IMG/VR virus record: IMGVR_UViG_3300032308_001297
Coordinates: 62,001 to 126,000 of that record
Length of the DNA: 64,000 nt
Reading direction: 5' to 3' (one strand)
Source: a virus
Made by a program: the position numbers and the translations under genes. Below the pieces are notes generated by a model. That model searched no databases. It was not told where the DNA came from and worked only from the letters and a program-made list of their open reading frames with translations. The stretch's first letter is position 1. The number at the start of each line of letters is the position of its first letter. This document shows, in pieces, positions 7,318 to 14,834 of the stretch.

Positions 7318-9024
7318 TTACCTCTGCATCTGTGAAAAGTTTTTATTCTTAACGAATTTAACTACATTACTAAATTTCTCATTCATATGTTCCTTATGAG
7401 AAATAATAAAGATATTGTTATCCTTAGCAACGTCGTTAATAATATTAAACAAATAATCAGTAGAGTTTTGATCTAGAGAAGAATCAAACACTTCATCCAT
7501 AATTAATAGATTAGTGTTAATAGAATTACGTAATTTGGCTATTGATCTCCAAGTAAACAATAGAGCCAAATCAATCTTTTGTTTCTCTCCTTCTGAGAAA
7601 GAAGCATACGTAAAGTTATCTCTATATCTAGATTTAATAGTTTCGTTGAACTCTTCATTCAATTCAAACGACACAAAAAAATCCATAGCCGAAAGATATT
7701 TGTTAATTAACTTATTAATAATAGGAATATATTGTCTAATAATTTTAGATTTAATACCACCATCTTTCAATAATGTTCCAGCTGCCATAAGAATATGTTT
7801 ATCTTCAACCAGTTCATTATAACCAATTTCAATATATTTCAACCCGTTTTCAAACTCTAACAATTTATTATCAGATTGTTCTGTTTGTGATTGTATTAAA
7901 CCTTTAATTTCAGAATCTAATTGTTTGGCGTATTTAGTTAATGAATTCATATTTGTTTTCGCCTCGATTTTTTTCATCTCGAGATTTTGTATATCTGTCA
8001 TGACAGACATGATTTCATTCAATCTTACATTCGCTGTTTCGTATTCCTCAGATAATTTATCCAATCCATCTTCAATTTCTTTAATTTGATCATGCTTTTC
8101 TGAAACAGATTTTTCTCGGAAATCTTTTTCAATTTCTTGTTTACAGGTGGGACAGCTTGTGTGATTGTTGAGGAACTCAACGTCCTCATTGAGAACCGCC
8201 ACCTTCGCCTGAATTTTGTGCCGTAGTTGCGAGAGTTTATTGATCTTCTTGGATATGATTTCATTATCTTCTACTTTAGATTGTAAATCTTCTATTTTTA
8301 CGATTATATTACTATGTTCTTTTTGTAATTCTAGAATATGTTTATTTGTGTCATCCAGTTGAGATTGTTTTTCTGCAACAAACTTATCATTATTCTGTTG
8401 GAGCTCTTTCATATGCTCTTTTGTCATCTCAATTTTAGATTCGATAAGTTTTTTCTCTGCATATTTACTGTTAATAGCTTCGTTATTAATTCCTACTTTA
8501 TCTTTTAATAATGAATTCATAACAGTAAAAATCTGCAGATCTAATAACTCTTCAATAATTTCTCTACGTTGACCTGCAGGTAATTGCATAAAAGGTTGAA
8601 AGGTCGCCGATCCAAGAACAACGACCTGACAAAACGATCTCTGATTTACTTTTAAAATTTGTTTTTCTAAAATCTCCTGATAATCTTTCATTTCAGCAGA
8701 CTGATTTAACAGATTACCGTTCTGGTATACTTCGAAAACATTTGGTTTCAAACCACGAACAATTTTATATTGAACTGTTCCAATAGAAAACTCTAATTCC
8801 ACTAAACAGTTTTTCTGCGTAATACTATTAACCAATTGTGGTTTATTAATCTTTCGAAATGGCTTACCAAAAAGAGCAAATGTAAGAGCATCAAGAATAG
8901 TAGATTTACCAGCACCATTTGTTCCAATGATGAGGGTCATATCTTTTGCTTCTAGATCAAATTCGGTAAATACATTACCTGTTGATAGAAAATTTTTATA
9001 ACGAAGTTTTCTGAAATAAATCAT
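7318..9024 (-). CDS. 46: Recombination endonuclease subunit gp46 (SbcC/Rad50-like ATPase)
   Basis: 568 residues. Walker A is GTNGAGKST (about residues 34-42). Two coiled-coil arms flank the zinc hook CPTC. The ABC signature FSEGEKQKIDLALL, Walker B LLIMDEVFDSSLD and the switch His in IFIISHK are near the C-terminus. With gp47 it forms the Mre11/Rad50-type complex that resects ends for recombination-dependent replication and helps degrade host DNA. The length is close to that of T4 gp46 (560). It starts directly after the stop of a small secreted protein gene. Confidence 0.96.
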   Translation of the reverse strand: MIYFRKLRYKNFLSTGNVFTEFDLEAKDMTLIIGTNGAGKSTILDALTFALFGKPFRKINKPQLVNSITQKNCLVELEFSIGTVQYKIVRGLKPNVFEVYQNGNLLNQSAEMKDYQEILEKQILKVNQRSFCQVVVLGSATFQPFMQLPAGQRREIIEELLDLQIFTVMNSLLKDKVGINNEAINSKYAEKKLIESKIEMTKEHMKELQQNNDKFVAEKQSQLDDTNKHILELQKEHSNIIVKIEDLQSKVEDNEIISKKINKLSQLRHKIQAKVAVLNEDVEFLNNHTSCPTCKQEIEKDFREKSVSEKHDQIKEIEDGLDKLSEEYETANVRLNEIMSVMTDIQNLEMKKIEAKTNMNSLTKYAKQLDSEIKGLIQSQTEQSDNKLLEFENGLKYIEIGYNELVEDKHILMAAGTLLKDGGIKSKIIRQYIPIINKLINKYLSAMDFFVSFELNEEFNETIKSRYRDNFTYASFSEGEKQKIDLALLFTWRSIAKLRNSINTNLLIMDEVFDSSLDQNSTDYLFNIINDVAKDNNIFIISHKEHMNEKFSNVVKFVKNKNFSQMQR

Positions 9025-9282
9025 TTAATCCATGTTCCCGAAGTCATTGTTCAAACGAGATGCTGGAGCAGAACCTCCACCACCACTTCCGGCTGACGTG
9101 GAACCAGAAACAGGAAAGTTATGATGGCTGGCATTGAAAGATGTAGAACCTTCACTCCAACCAGGGTTCTCCCATGAGAAAGCAGGAATATCCGTTACAG
9201 GACCACCACTCAGAGAATGATACTGAGCACTAGCAACCGTGGGGAATACCACCATTGAGATTATCATCAAATATTTCATCAT
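9025..9282 (-). CDS. Small exported protein of unknown function
   Basis: 85 residues with a clear signal peptide: MMKYLMIISMVVFPTVASAQ, with a likely signal peptidase I site after ASA. There is no lipobox cysteine. The mature part is short, Ser/Gly-rich and low-complexity (STSAGSGGGGSAPASR). It is probably sent to the periplasm. It lies between a 47-residue protein and gp46, and the TAA abuts the gp46 ATG. No family is recognised. Confidence 0.65.
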   Translation of the reverse strand: MMKYLMIISMVVFPTVASAQYHSLSGGPVTDIPAFSWENPGWSEGSTSFNASHHNFPVSGSTSAGSGGGGSAPASRLNNDFGNMD

Positions 9283-9287
9283 ACATT

Positions 9288-9431
9288 CTAAAACCCAAAC
9301 TGCGATTTAACAACCTTAACAACTTCGTCAATAGTTTCTTTTAAGTCTTGATCAGAAACAGTATCAACAGGCAAACGATCTCTTAATACAGCAATTATGT
9401 TAGCTTTTGTTTCTTCTGAAAGTTCAAACAT
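9288..9431 (-). CDS. Small acidic/helical protein, unknown function
   Basis: 47 residues, MFELSEETKANIIAVLRDRL onward, ending VVKVVKSQFGF. It is preceded by GAAGGAGAATAAC, a strong ribosome-binding site 7-8 nt before the ATG. It has helical, charged character and no recognisable domain. It fills the gap between the Cys-cluster protein and the exported protein, and its stop is 5 nt from the next start. Supported by the ribosome site and operon packing only. Confidence 0.55.
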   Translation of the reverse strand: MFELSEETKANIIAVLRDRLPVDTVSDQDLKETIDEVVKVVKSQFGF

Positions 9432-9444
9432 GTTATTCTCCTTC

Positions 9445-9475
9445 ATTCAATTGTTAACTTTTCGTGATATAATTC
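9445..9475. repeat. 31-bp direct repeat, copy 1
   Basis: ATTCAATTGTTAA, a variable 5-nt block, then CGTGATATAATTC. It matches the copy at 9847-9877 at 27 of 31 positions. It covers the 3' end and stop of the Cys-cluster gene. The two copies bracket that gene. Confidence 0.8.
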
Positions 9476-9843
9476 CATCCACCATCTAATTGATATTTTA
9501 TATTATGCAAATTACCTCTAGCGTATTCCATAAAAAACCAAGATAAAACTTTTGCGTCTAATTTTGATCCAGCTTCAGTTATTTCAATATATTCTTTTTC
9601 GTTTTCGATTCTTTTGTATATTATAGCGTTTATTATATTTGGTTTAAACCATTCTGGTAATTTATCATTTATTAACCATTCACACTTAAAACTTTTACAA
9701 GGGGTTTCTGGTCTATTATTGTATATAGAACATCCTTCTTTATTCATAAAATGACAAGGTCTTCCTGGCCAAAAATCATGATCGTAAGCCTTGCCCCAAA
9801 GCCAACCTTCGCAACATTTAGTACATCCTTCGCAAGATCTCAT
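9454..9843 (-). CDS. Cysteine-cluster (YkgJ-like, putative metal-binding) protein
   Basis: About 129 residues from the ATG at 9843; a TTG three codons earlier is possible. Eight cysteines lie in the first 54 residues: C4, C7, C10 and C11 in CEGCTKCCEGW, C30 in GRPCHF, C38 in GCSIYNNRPETPC, C49 and C54. This spacing matches the YkgJ/UPF0153 zinc- or iron-chelating family of unknown function. The C-terminal half has no known motif. The gene lies between gp47 and gp46 genes and is flanked by 31-bp direct repeats, suggesting it was inserted or that its ends recombined. Confidence 0.7.
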   Translation of the reverse strand: MRSCEGCTKCCEGWLWGKAYDHDFWPGRPCHFMNKEGCSIYNNRPETPCKSFKCEWLINDKLPEWFKPNIINAIIYKRIENEKEYIEITEAGSKLDAKVLSWFFMEYARGNLHNIKYQLDGGWNYITKS

Positions 9844-9844
9844 A

Positions 9845-10903
9845 TTATTCAATTGTTAATGCCTCGTGATATAATTCTATTATTTTATTTTCTAACTTTT
9901 CTTTATTAATACCTTTCGATTCAGTATTACGAATATACTTTTTAAATATATCAATCGTAGATTCTGCTTCGTCGACAATATCTTGATCGTCCTCTAAATT
10001 TAAGTTTAGATGATCTTCTACGATTTGAATGTCGATTGGATTTTTCTTTTCTATATTCTCAATAAATTTTTCGAACCAATAAGGGTTATTTTTTTCGGTA
10101 ATAATAATTTTAATTATTTTACCTTCAAATTGATCATAGTCAATGTCGGAGTCCACAAACTTTGGATCCCCGTCGTTATACCAGAACTTATGAAACATCT
10201 TATATGGGTTTTCAATAAACTTTAGTTCTCTCGTTTCCGTATCAAAGACATGAAAGCCTCTTGGATCATTATAATCAGACCAAGTGAATTCAGCAGGAGA
10301 CCCGAGATAATAAATGTTGTCGCGAGTAGACTTATGGTGATAATGACCACTAGCAACGATATCGAATCTAGAAAACAGTTTAGGATCATCGCCATGCGAG
10401 ATGATGGATCCTTTAAACATTTCGAAACCCTGTAGTTCAAGATGTCCAAAACAGATTTGAGCATTTGTTTCCTTAATTAACTTGATAGCGTGTTCTCTGT
10501 TCTCATCATTAATCCATGGCATAAGAAGAATATTACAACCATCAAAGTCAATTTCAGTTGCTTCTTCATAAATATTTAGCGGAAACTTATTAAAAAGTTC
10601 AATAAAAGAACTGATACTATTAGTGTTCTTATGCATGACATCATGATTACCTAGGATCTGATGCCAGGTAATATTACGATCTAATGCTGGTTCGATCAAG
10701 TCTTTTCTGAGACGATAAGCAGTATTAATATTAATATACTTACGACGGTCAACAATATCCCCACAATGAACCACATTTCGAATGCCGTTTGTATCGAGGT
10801 ATTTGAAAAACACATCATCATAAAACCTTTTCATATAATCGTGAAATGCAACAGAGTCGTTACGAACTCCTGCATGACTATCGGTTAAAAGTGCGATTTT
10901 CAT
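9845..10903 (-). CDS. 47: Recombination endonuclease subunit gp47 (SbcD/Mre11-like nuclease)
   Basis: 352 residues of the calcineurin-like phosphoesterase fold. Metal-binding motifs appear in order: DSHAG (D8, H10), CGDIVDRR, LGNHD, GHLE and GHYHH. It is the nuclease partner of gp46. Its length is close to T4 gp47 (339). Its start lies inside the 3' end of the 59-codon gene upstream. A stretch at its own 3' end is repeated 400 bp downstream (see the direct repeats). Confidence 0.96.
   Translation of the reverse strand: MKIALLTDSHAGVRNDSVAFHDYMKRFYDDVFFKYLDTNGIRNVVHCGDIVDRRKYININTAYRLRKDLIEPALDRNITWHQILGNHDVMHKNTNSISSFIELFNKFPLNIYEEATEIDFDGCNILLMPWINDENREHAIKLIKETNAQICFGHLELQGFEMFKGSIISHGDDPKLFSRFDIVASGHYHHKSTRDNIYYLGSPAEFTWSDYNDPRGFHVFDTETRELKFIENPYKMFHKFWYNDGDPKFVDSDIDYDQFEGKIIKIIITEKNNPYWFEKFIENIEKKNPIDIQIVEDHLNLNLEDDQDIVDEAESTIDIFKKYIRNTESKGINKEKLENKIIELYHEALTIE
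9847..9877. repeat. 31-bp direct repeat, copy 2
   Basis: Second copy of the repeat at 9445-9475. Here it encodes the last codons of gp47 (frame ELYHEALTIE). In copy 1 the same DNA is read in another frame (NYITKS), so the match is not due to protein homology. Confidence 0.8.
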
Positions 10904-11057
10904 TATGTACTTTCACAACAGCTGCTGTAACGTAATCACAAATAGCGTCCAGTCTAATTAATAGATTAGCTTTCTCATTTTCTCGAATGTTTTTGTCATT
11001 CAATCTATTAACGATGTCCTGAATGTTAACAGGAACTAGATGATTATTCTTCATCAT
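10878..11057 (-). CDS. Small protein between gp55 and gp47, unknown function
   Basis: 59 residues (58 if the second ATG at 11054 is used), MMKNNHLVPVNIQDIVNRLN onward, with VTAAVVKVHNENRTFNR at the end. AGAGG lies about 10 nt before the first ATG. It overlaps the gp55 stop by 14 nt and the gp47 start by 26 nt, which is normal packing for this genome. No domain recognised. Confidence 0.55.
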   Translation of the reverse strand: MMKNNHLVPVNIQDIVNRLNDKNIRENEKANLLIRLDAICDYVTAAVVKVHNENRTFNR

Positions 11058-11601
11058 TTTCTTCTACCTCTGAAAATTTTTCTACTCCAACAAGTTTACT
11101 AGGTTTTTTGTTTTTAGTCAACTTATCTTCATAAGAACGTACGATGTCTGCTGAATAGTCGTTTGATTTCAAATGTGTAGCGTGATTAGCGTCTTCGGAA
11201 ATCTCAGAGAATAAATGAGAGTTCTCGAAATTTTTATGTTTAATATAAGTCTGTTTCTTTTCTTTCTGAATTCTACGAAGAAAAGCGTTCCATGCTATCT
11301 GAGTAAAATAAGCGAATGGGTTATTTGTTTTATCAGGATTAAAATTGTCCACGGCTGCAATACAATCCATGATGCCATCGCTAATCATATCTTGTTTGTA
11401 TGTATAACCAGAGAAATTTGGTTTCTTTGCAAGGTTATTACAAATCAAAAGAATAGATTCTCCAATATATTTCGGGACTATCGGTTCCTCTTTTTCGGAT
11501 TCAATAGCCTCTTTCAATTCATTTTTATAATGAATCATCGCTCCATAGAGAGTTTTGTTATTGATATAATTGGTTTTTCTCTTTGGTTTTGTCTCGCTCA
11601 T
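11044..11601 (-). CDS. 55: Late-transcription sigma factor gp55
   Basis: 185 residues, the same length as T4 gp55. It has the same opening (MSETKPK, then YINNK) and the same core (NFSGYTYKQDMISDGIMDCI, then DNFNPDKTNNPFAYFTQIAW and FLRRIQKEKK). In T4 this minimal sigma protein binds host RNA polymerase and recognises only a TATAAATA -10 element, with gp33 and the sliding clamp as partners. Exact and near-exact TATAAATA elements are present before late genes in this window, so the recognition rule appears conserved. gp33 was not found here. AAGGA precedes the ATG. Confidence 0.93.
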   Translation of the reverse strand: MSETKPKRKTNYINNKTLYGAMIHYKNELKEAIESEKEEPIVPKYIGESILLICNNLAKKPNFSGYTYKQDMISDGIMDCIAAVDNFNPDKTNNPFAYFTQIAWNAFLRRIQKEKKQTYIKHKNFENSHLFSEISEDANHATHLKSNDYSADIVRSYEDKLTKNKKPSKLVGVEKFSEVEENDEE

Positions 11602-11659
11602 AATATAGTCCTTGACTTTTTTTGGAACACAGGTATAATCACTAGTGCCCCAGTTGAAA

Positions 11660-13114
11660 TTAAATCTTCAATTCTATCTTATACAGTTTATACTTAAACT
11701 TCTCTTCGTTATAGATCTTTACTCTCTCCATGAAATGTAAAAGAGTAAAGTTTTTCTTACTTTTCCAAGTAAGATCATCTGCTATATCATATAAGGTAGC
11801 AGAATTCTTCGTATCAGACTTGCGTAGTCCACGACCAATTGACTGGAGATTCCGTACGCGAGACTTGCTTGGGCTAGCAAAAATAATAGAATGGAGATTC
11901 TTAATATTGACTCCGGTAGAAAAAGTACCAACACTAGCGACAATAATAGCATTTGACTCATTTTCAACAATCCTTCTAATTTCTTCTCTTTCTTCGCCAT
12001 CAACTGCTCCATGAACGAAGAAAATCTTACGATCTCCTGCTTCTGATAATATTTTATTATAGAGATCTTTACCATGTTTTTCAACAAATTGAAATAGAAT
12101 TAGAGTGTTACCATCTAAAGAAAGAGCAAGGTTCTTGATAAAATTATTTCTTGCATCGCATCTTACAATGTAATCTAATTCAGATTGATAATCACCAGAG
12201 CGAGCAATCATCTTTCTAATATCGTCTGGATAAGTTAAGACGATACCTTTAATAGAAAAGTCTGCTAAATGTTTTTTCTCAATTAGCTCTGCTGTTGAGA
12301 TGACTTTTCTGACTGGTCCGAATAACCCTTCAAGAACGAGGCGGTGGGTTTGGGTACCATCCAATGTTCCGGTAAGTCCAAAACGGTAGCGGCATCCGGA
12401 TAGTTTAGTAAGTATAGAAGTAAGAGATTTTGCTTTGAAGAGATGAGCTTCGTCTCCGATGACAACATCAAACGAACTAAAAAATTCTTTAGGTAGCTTG
12501 TATATACTCTGCCAAGTGGTAATTGTGATTGGTCGTTTTGTGACCTTATCTTTTCCAGCGTACACACGATGTACGTAAGTGGAAGAGTCGAAACCATAAT
12601 CAGCAAAATCAGAGGCAAGCTGACTAACAAGAGAAGTAGTTGGTACAATAATGAGAGTTCTTTTCGCATAATACCTCACAAGCAAATAAATGATAAACGA
12701 TTTACCAGAAGCAGTTGGTGAAAGTAACAAAGCTCTACGCTCTCTTACTGCATGAACAAAAGCGTCTAACTGATAATCTCTTGGTTGAAAAGTAGGTTTA
12801 ATTTTATTAACAAAATCTTTTGCTTCTTTAATAGAAAATTCTTCTGTAGAAAAATCTGACAGGTATTCTATTTGATATTCTCTTTTATGACAGAATTCTT
12901 CAATGTATGAAAGCAAACCATAATATATTAATCCAGTCATAGTGTTGAGCATACGAATCTTACCATCCCAAAACTTATTACGATAAGCGGGAGTAAACTT
13001 CGCTCCAGGAACAGTGAATGTAAAGAACTCACTCATTTCCATCATAAGTCCAGGTTCACATTTAACCTTTATATAAGTCTCGTCGAATTTCTCAACCTGA
13101 ATTGTTTCTGTCAT
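11660..13114 (-). CDS. uvsW: UvsW helicase (recombination, origin-to-recombination replication switch)
   Basis: 484 residues from the ATG at 13114, where TAATG overlaps the UvsY stop and GGGAG lies upstream. An N-terminal T4-type domain (EPGLMMEMSEFFTFTVPG, KFWDGKIRML) is followed by an SF2 helicase: motif Ia region FQPRDYQLDA, Walker A SPTASGKS, DEAH box GDEAHLF, motif III GLTGTLDG and motif VI QSIGRGLRKS. T4 UvsW unwinds R-loops and branched DNA, ending origin-primed replication and driving branch migration. The length is close to T4 UvsW (503). Confidence 0.96.
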   Translation of the reverse strand: MTETIQVEKFDETYIKVKCEPGLMMEMSEFFTFTVPGAKFTPAYRNKFWDGKIRMLNTMTGLIYYGLLSYIEEFCHKREYQIEYLSDFSTEEFSIKEAKDFVNKIKPTFQPRDYQLDAFVHAVRERRALLLSPTASGKSFIIYLLVRYYAKRTLIIVPTTSLVSQLASDFADYGFDSSTYVHRVYAGKDKVTKRPITITTWQSIYKLPKEFFSSFDVVIGDEAHLFKAKSLTSILTKLSGCRYRFGLTGTLDGTQTHRLVLEGLFGPVRKVISTAELIEKKHLADFSIKGIVLTYPDDIRKMIARSGDYQSELDYIVRCDARNNFIKNLALSLDGNTLILFQFVEKHGKDLYNKILSEAGDRKIFFVHGAVDGEEREEIRRIVENESNAIIVASVGTFSTGVNIKNLHSIIFASPSKSRVRNLQSIGRGLRKSDTKNSATLYDIADDLTWKSKKNFTLLHFMERVKIYNEEKFKYKLYKIELKI

Positions 13115-13548
13115 TATGCTCCCATAGTGAACTTCTGCCAATCAATTGCATTACGAATGATATAATTCCTATTCATTATAATTCTAACAATCGACTCAAG
13201 TAGTTCAATTTTTTCTTGCTGAAGTCCAATCTTCAAAGATATATTAACAATATCATCATCAGCGTCAAGATACATTGGAATGTCTCCTTTTAGAACCATT
13301 CCCCTTGCAGGTAAACGCCAACCTTTATCTTTTGTTTCTTCGTTTGGGCCTTGAGTTAAAAATTCATATTTGTCTAGTTTAAGTTGTTTTAACTCTGCCT
13401 CAAACTTGCGTAGAGTTAATCTTTCCTTAACTAAGAACTGAAAATATTTATGATGTAGTTTAGGGGTATCTAAAGATGCATCCCCTAGTTCCGTTTTATC
13501 AACTTGAACGTCTTTTTCCCAATGCTCAAAAATCTCATCAATCTTCAT
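13114..13548 (-). CDS. uvsY: UvsY recombination mediator
   Basis: 144 residues. It matches the UvsY family as found in marine T4-like phages: DEIFEHWEKDVQVDKTEL, then DTPKLHHKYFQFL, GWRLPARGMVLKGDIPMYLD and IIRNAIDWQKFTMG at the end. UvsY loads the UvsX recombinase onto gp32-coated single-stranded DNA. It is coupled to uvsW by TAATG. A strong sigma70-like promoter lies just upstream, consistent with early or middle expression separate from the late gene gp3 next door. UvsX and gp32 are outside the window. Confidence 0.9.
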   Translation of the reverse strand: MKIDEIFEHWEKDVQVDKTELGDASLDTPKLHHKYFQFLVKERLTLRKFEAELKQLKLDKYEFLTQGPNEETKDKGWRLPARGMVLKGDIPMYLDADDDIVNISLKIGLQQEKIELLESIVRIIMNRNYIIRNAIDWQKFTMGA

Positions 13549-13557
13549 GGTTCATCC

Positions 13558-13585
13558 TTGACTTTTAAACTGTCAATAGTATACT
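13558..13585 (+). promoter_or_regulatory. Possible opposite-facing sigma70-like promoter
   Basis: On the plus strand, TTGACT (13558-13563), a 16-nt spacer and TATACT (13580-13585). It shares the palindromic -10 TAGTATACTA with the uvsY promoter. It would transcribe antisense through gp3 toward the plus-strand oxygenase at 14170. The match is good, but activity is uncertain. Confidence 0.35.
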
Positions 13586-13606
13586 ATATTTTTAGGAAAA
13601 AGTAAA
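13578..13606 (-). promoter_or_regulatory. Sigma70-like promoter for uvsY-uvsW
   Basis: On the minus strand, TTTACT (13606-13601), a 17-nt spacer and TATACT (13583-13578). It precedes the uvsY ATG at 13548 by 30 nt. It has the same TAGTATACTA core as the promoter at 1555-1582, suggesting a shared early/middle class read by host polymerase before gp55 takes over. Confidence 0.6.
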
Positions 13607-13611
13607 GATCT

Positions 13612-14133
13612 TTATACGTTATTAATGTCGTAATAAGTATATTTGAAAGTAGCAGAGGCTTCGACATAATTAACGTCGTCGTCTGTTGTATTAAAAACAG
13701 CGCCAGATAAACTGATCGGATGAGCGTCTGTAAAGATAATTTCGTAATTAGCCATTTTTGTTGATGAAAGAATCATTAAAGAAATATCAGAAGTTTCACC
13801 ATCTCCAGTATAAGAAGGTTTTTGCATGATAGCTTTTCTATCAACAAAATCTTTTGGTTTACCAAGAGCCTTAACCCAGTTGTGAATTTCTAAGTAGTTT
13901 TGTAAATCTTCGTCAACTTTAAAAGTAATATTAAGTAAACCATAATCCAAATGATCTCCAATCTGAGGAATATTAACCATAGGATTTGGAGTGATTACTG
14001 GTTTCAAAGAAAGATCTGGTATATTAACTTTTTGAATAAAGAAGTTGACATGCGGTGCTTTCTTAATCGTGAATTTAAAATTCAGAGGACTTAGAAAGTT
14101 TTTATTAGACGGTGTATTATCTATCGCTGTCAT
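13612..14133 (-). CDS. 3: Tail completion / tube terminator protein gp3
   Basis: 173 residues (T4 gp3 is 176). It has a tail-tube-like fold signature: FKFTIKKAPHVNFFIQKVNI, then NIPQIGDHLDYGLLNITFKV, DEDLQNYLEIHNWVKALG and VNYVEASATFKYTYYDI at the end. gp3 caps the tail tube at its head-proximal end and fixes tube length. The order capsid-gp3-uvsY-uvsW-gp55 is as I recall it from cyanophages, which favours gp3 over a second gp19 tube protein. An exact TATAAATA late promoter lies 17 nt upstream of the ATG, and AAGGAG serves as the ribosome site. Confidence 0.8.
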   Translation of the reverse strand: MTAIDNTPSNKNFLSPLNFKFTIKKAPHVNFFIQKVNIPDLSLKPVITPNPMVNIPQIGDHLDYGLLNITFKVDEDLQNYLEIHNWVKALGKPKDFVDRKAIMQKPSYTGDGETSDISLMILSSTKMANYEIIFTDAHPISLSGAVFNTTDDDVNYVEASATFKYTYYDINNV

Positions 14134-14149
14134 ATTAACTCCTTTCTAC

Positions 14150-14157
14150 TATTTATA
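14150..14157 (-). promoter_or_regulatory. T4-type late promoter (TATAAATA) for gp3
   Basis: Exact TATAAATA on the minus strand, 17 nt before the gp3 start codon. The leader is very short, and AAGGAG falls within it. It lies in the 36-nt gap between gp3 and the plus-strand oxygenase. Confidence 0.7.
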
Positions 14158-14169
14158 TTGGGGTAAATC

Positions 14170-14781
14170 ATGGATTATAAACATATCAAAACCACAGAAT
14201 TTTCATTTATTTTATTTGAGAATATTTTTAATTTTGAAGAACAAAAAAGTATTTTCAAAGAATGTATGTTTCTTTGTGACCCTATCAAATTACAACTAAC
14301 AGAAAGATCTTCAGCTGCTCGTAGAAAAGATGGAAAATTGAAAAAATCTAATAAAGGTTTATTTCTCGAGGAAATTTATAAAGATAGGAAATATTCTAAT
14401 TATCTCGCTTTATATAAGAAACCGTTTGAATTATTAGATATGAACACCATAGCGAAACAAGACGATAACTTTTTACCTTATACAACAACTAATGTAGATA
14501 ATACTTTATTCAGTTATTATCAAGATGGAGACTATTACGAATCTCATATAGACGATGCAAAATTTACTTATTTATTTTGGGCTTGTTCTGAGCCAAAACA
14601 ATTTACAGGCGGAGAATTGGTTTTAGACGATATCAATTATACAGTAGAAATAAAAAACAATTCTGGTATTTTATTTCCATCTAAAGCTAGACATACTGTT
14701 AATAAAATTGCAATGGAAGATAAAACACCATTTAATTGTAGAGGAAGGTTTTCTTTCTCGACGTTTTTCGGGGTAAAATGA
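14170..14781 (+). CDS. 2OG-Fe(II) oxygenase (prolyl-4-hydroxylase-like), the only plus-strand gene
   Basis: 203 residues. The double-stranded beta-helix motifs are clear: FSYYQDGDYYESHIDDAKFT gives H126 and D128; ELVLDD sits mid-fold; FPSKARHTVNKI gives distal H175; and CRGRFSFSTFFG gives a 2OG-binding Arg (R191 or R193). Related P4H-type proteins hydroxylate proline or other residues, and the substrate here is unknown. GGGGTAAATC before the ATG is a good ribosome site. It faces against all its neighbours, sits between capsid and gp3, and shares a bidirectional terminator with the capsid gene. It looks like an inserted cassette. Confidence 0.85.
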   Translation: MDYKHIKTTEFSFILFENIFNFEEQKSIFKECMFLCDPIKLQLTERSSAARRKDGKLKKSNKGLFLEEIYKDRKYSNYLALYKKPFELLDMNTIAKQDDNFLPYTTTNVDNTLFSYYQDGDYYESHIDDAKFTYLFWACSEPKQFTGGELVLDDINYTVEIKNNSGILFPSKARHTVNKIAMEDKTPFNCRGRFSFSTFFGVK

Positions 14782-14784
14782 AAA

Positions 14785-14813
14785 GGGGGAGCCGAAGCTC
14801 CCCCAAGTTTTTT
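14785..14813. terminator. Bidirectional intrinsic terminator between capsid and plus-strand oxygenase
   Basis: Perfect 8-bp stem GGGGGAGC/GCTCCCCC (14785-14792 with 14797-14804). On the minus strand the loop is TTCG, a classic stable tetraloop, followed by TTTTC. On the plus strand the stem is followed by AAGTTTTTT. It can end both the capsid transcript and the convergent oxygenase transcript. Confidence 0.9.
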
Positions 14814-14834
14814 GCCACCTTGCTTATGTGGTTC

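Noticed and set aside
11602-11659. Possible promoter before gp55 (TTTCAA, 16 nt, TATACC)
   Set aside because: Both hexamers are weak, and the gap lacks the TAGTATACTA core seen at the two better promoters. A middle promoter cannot be excluded.
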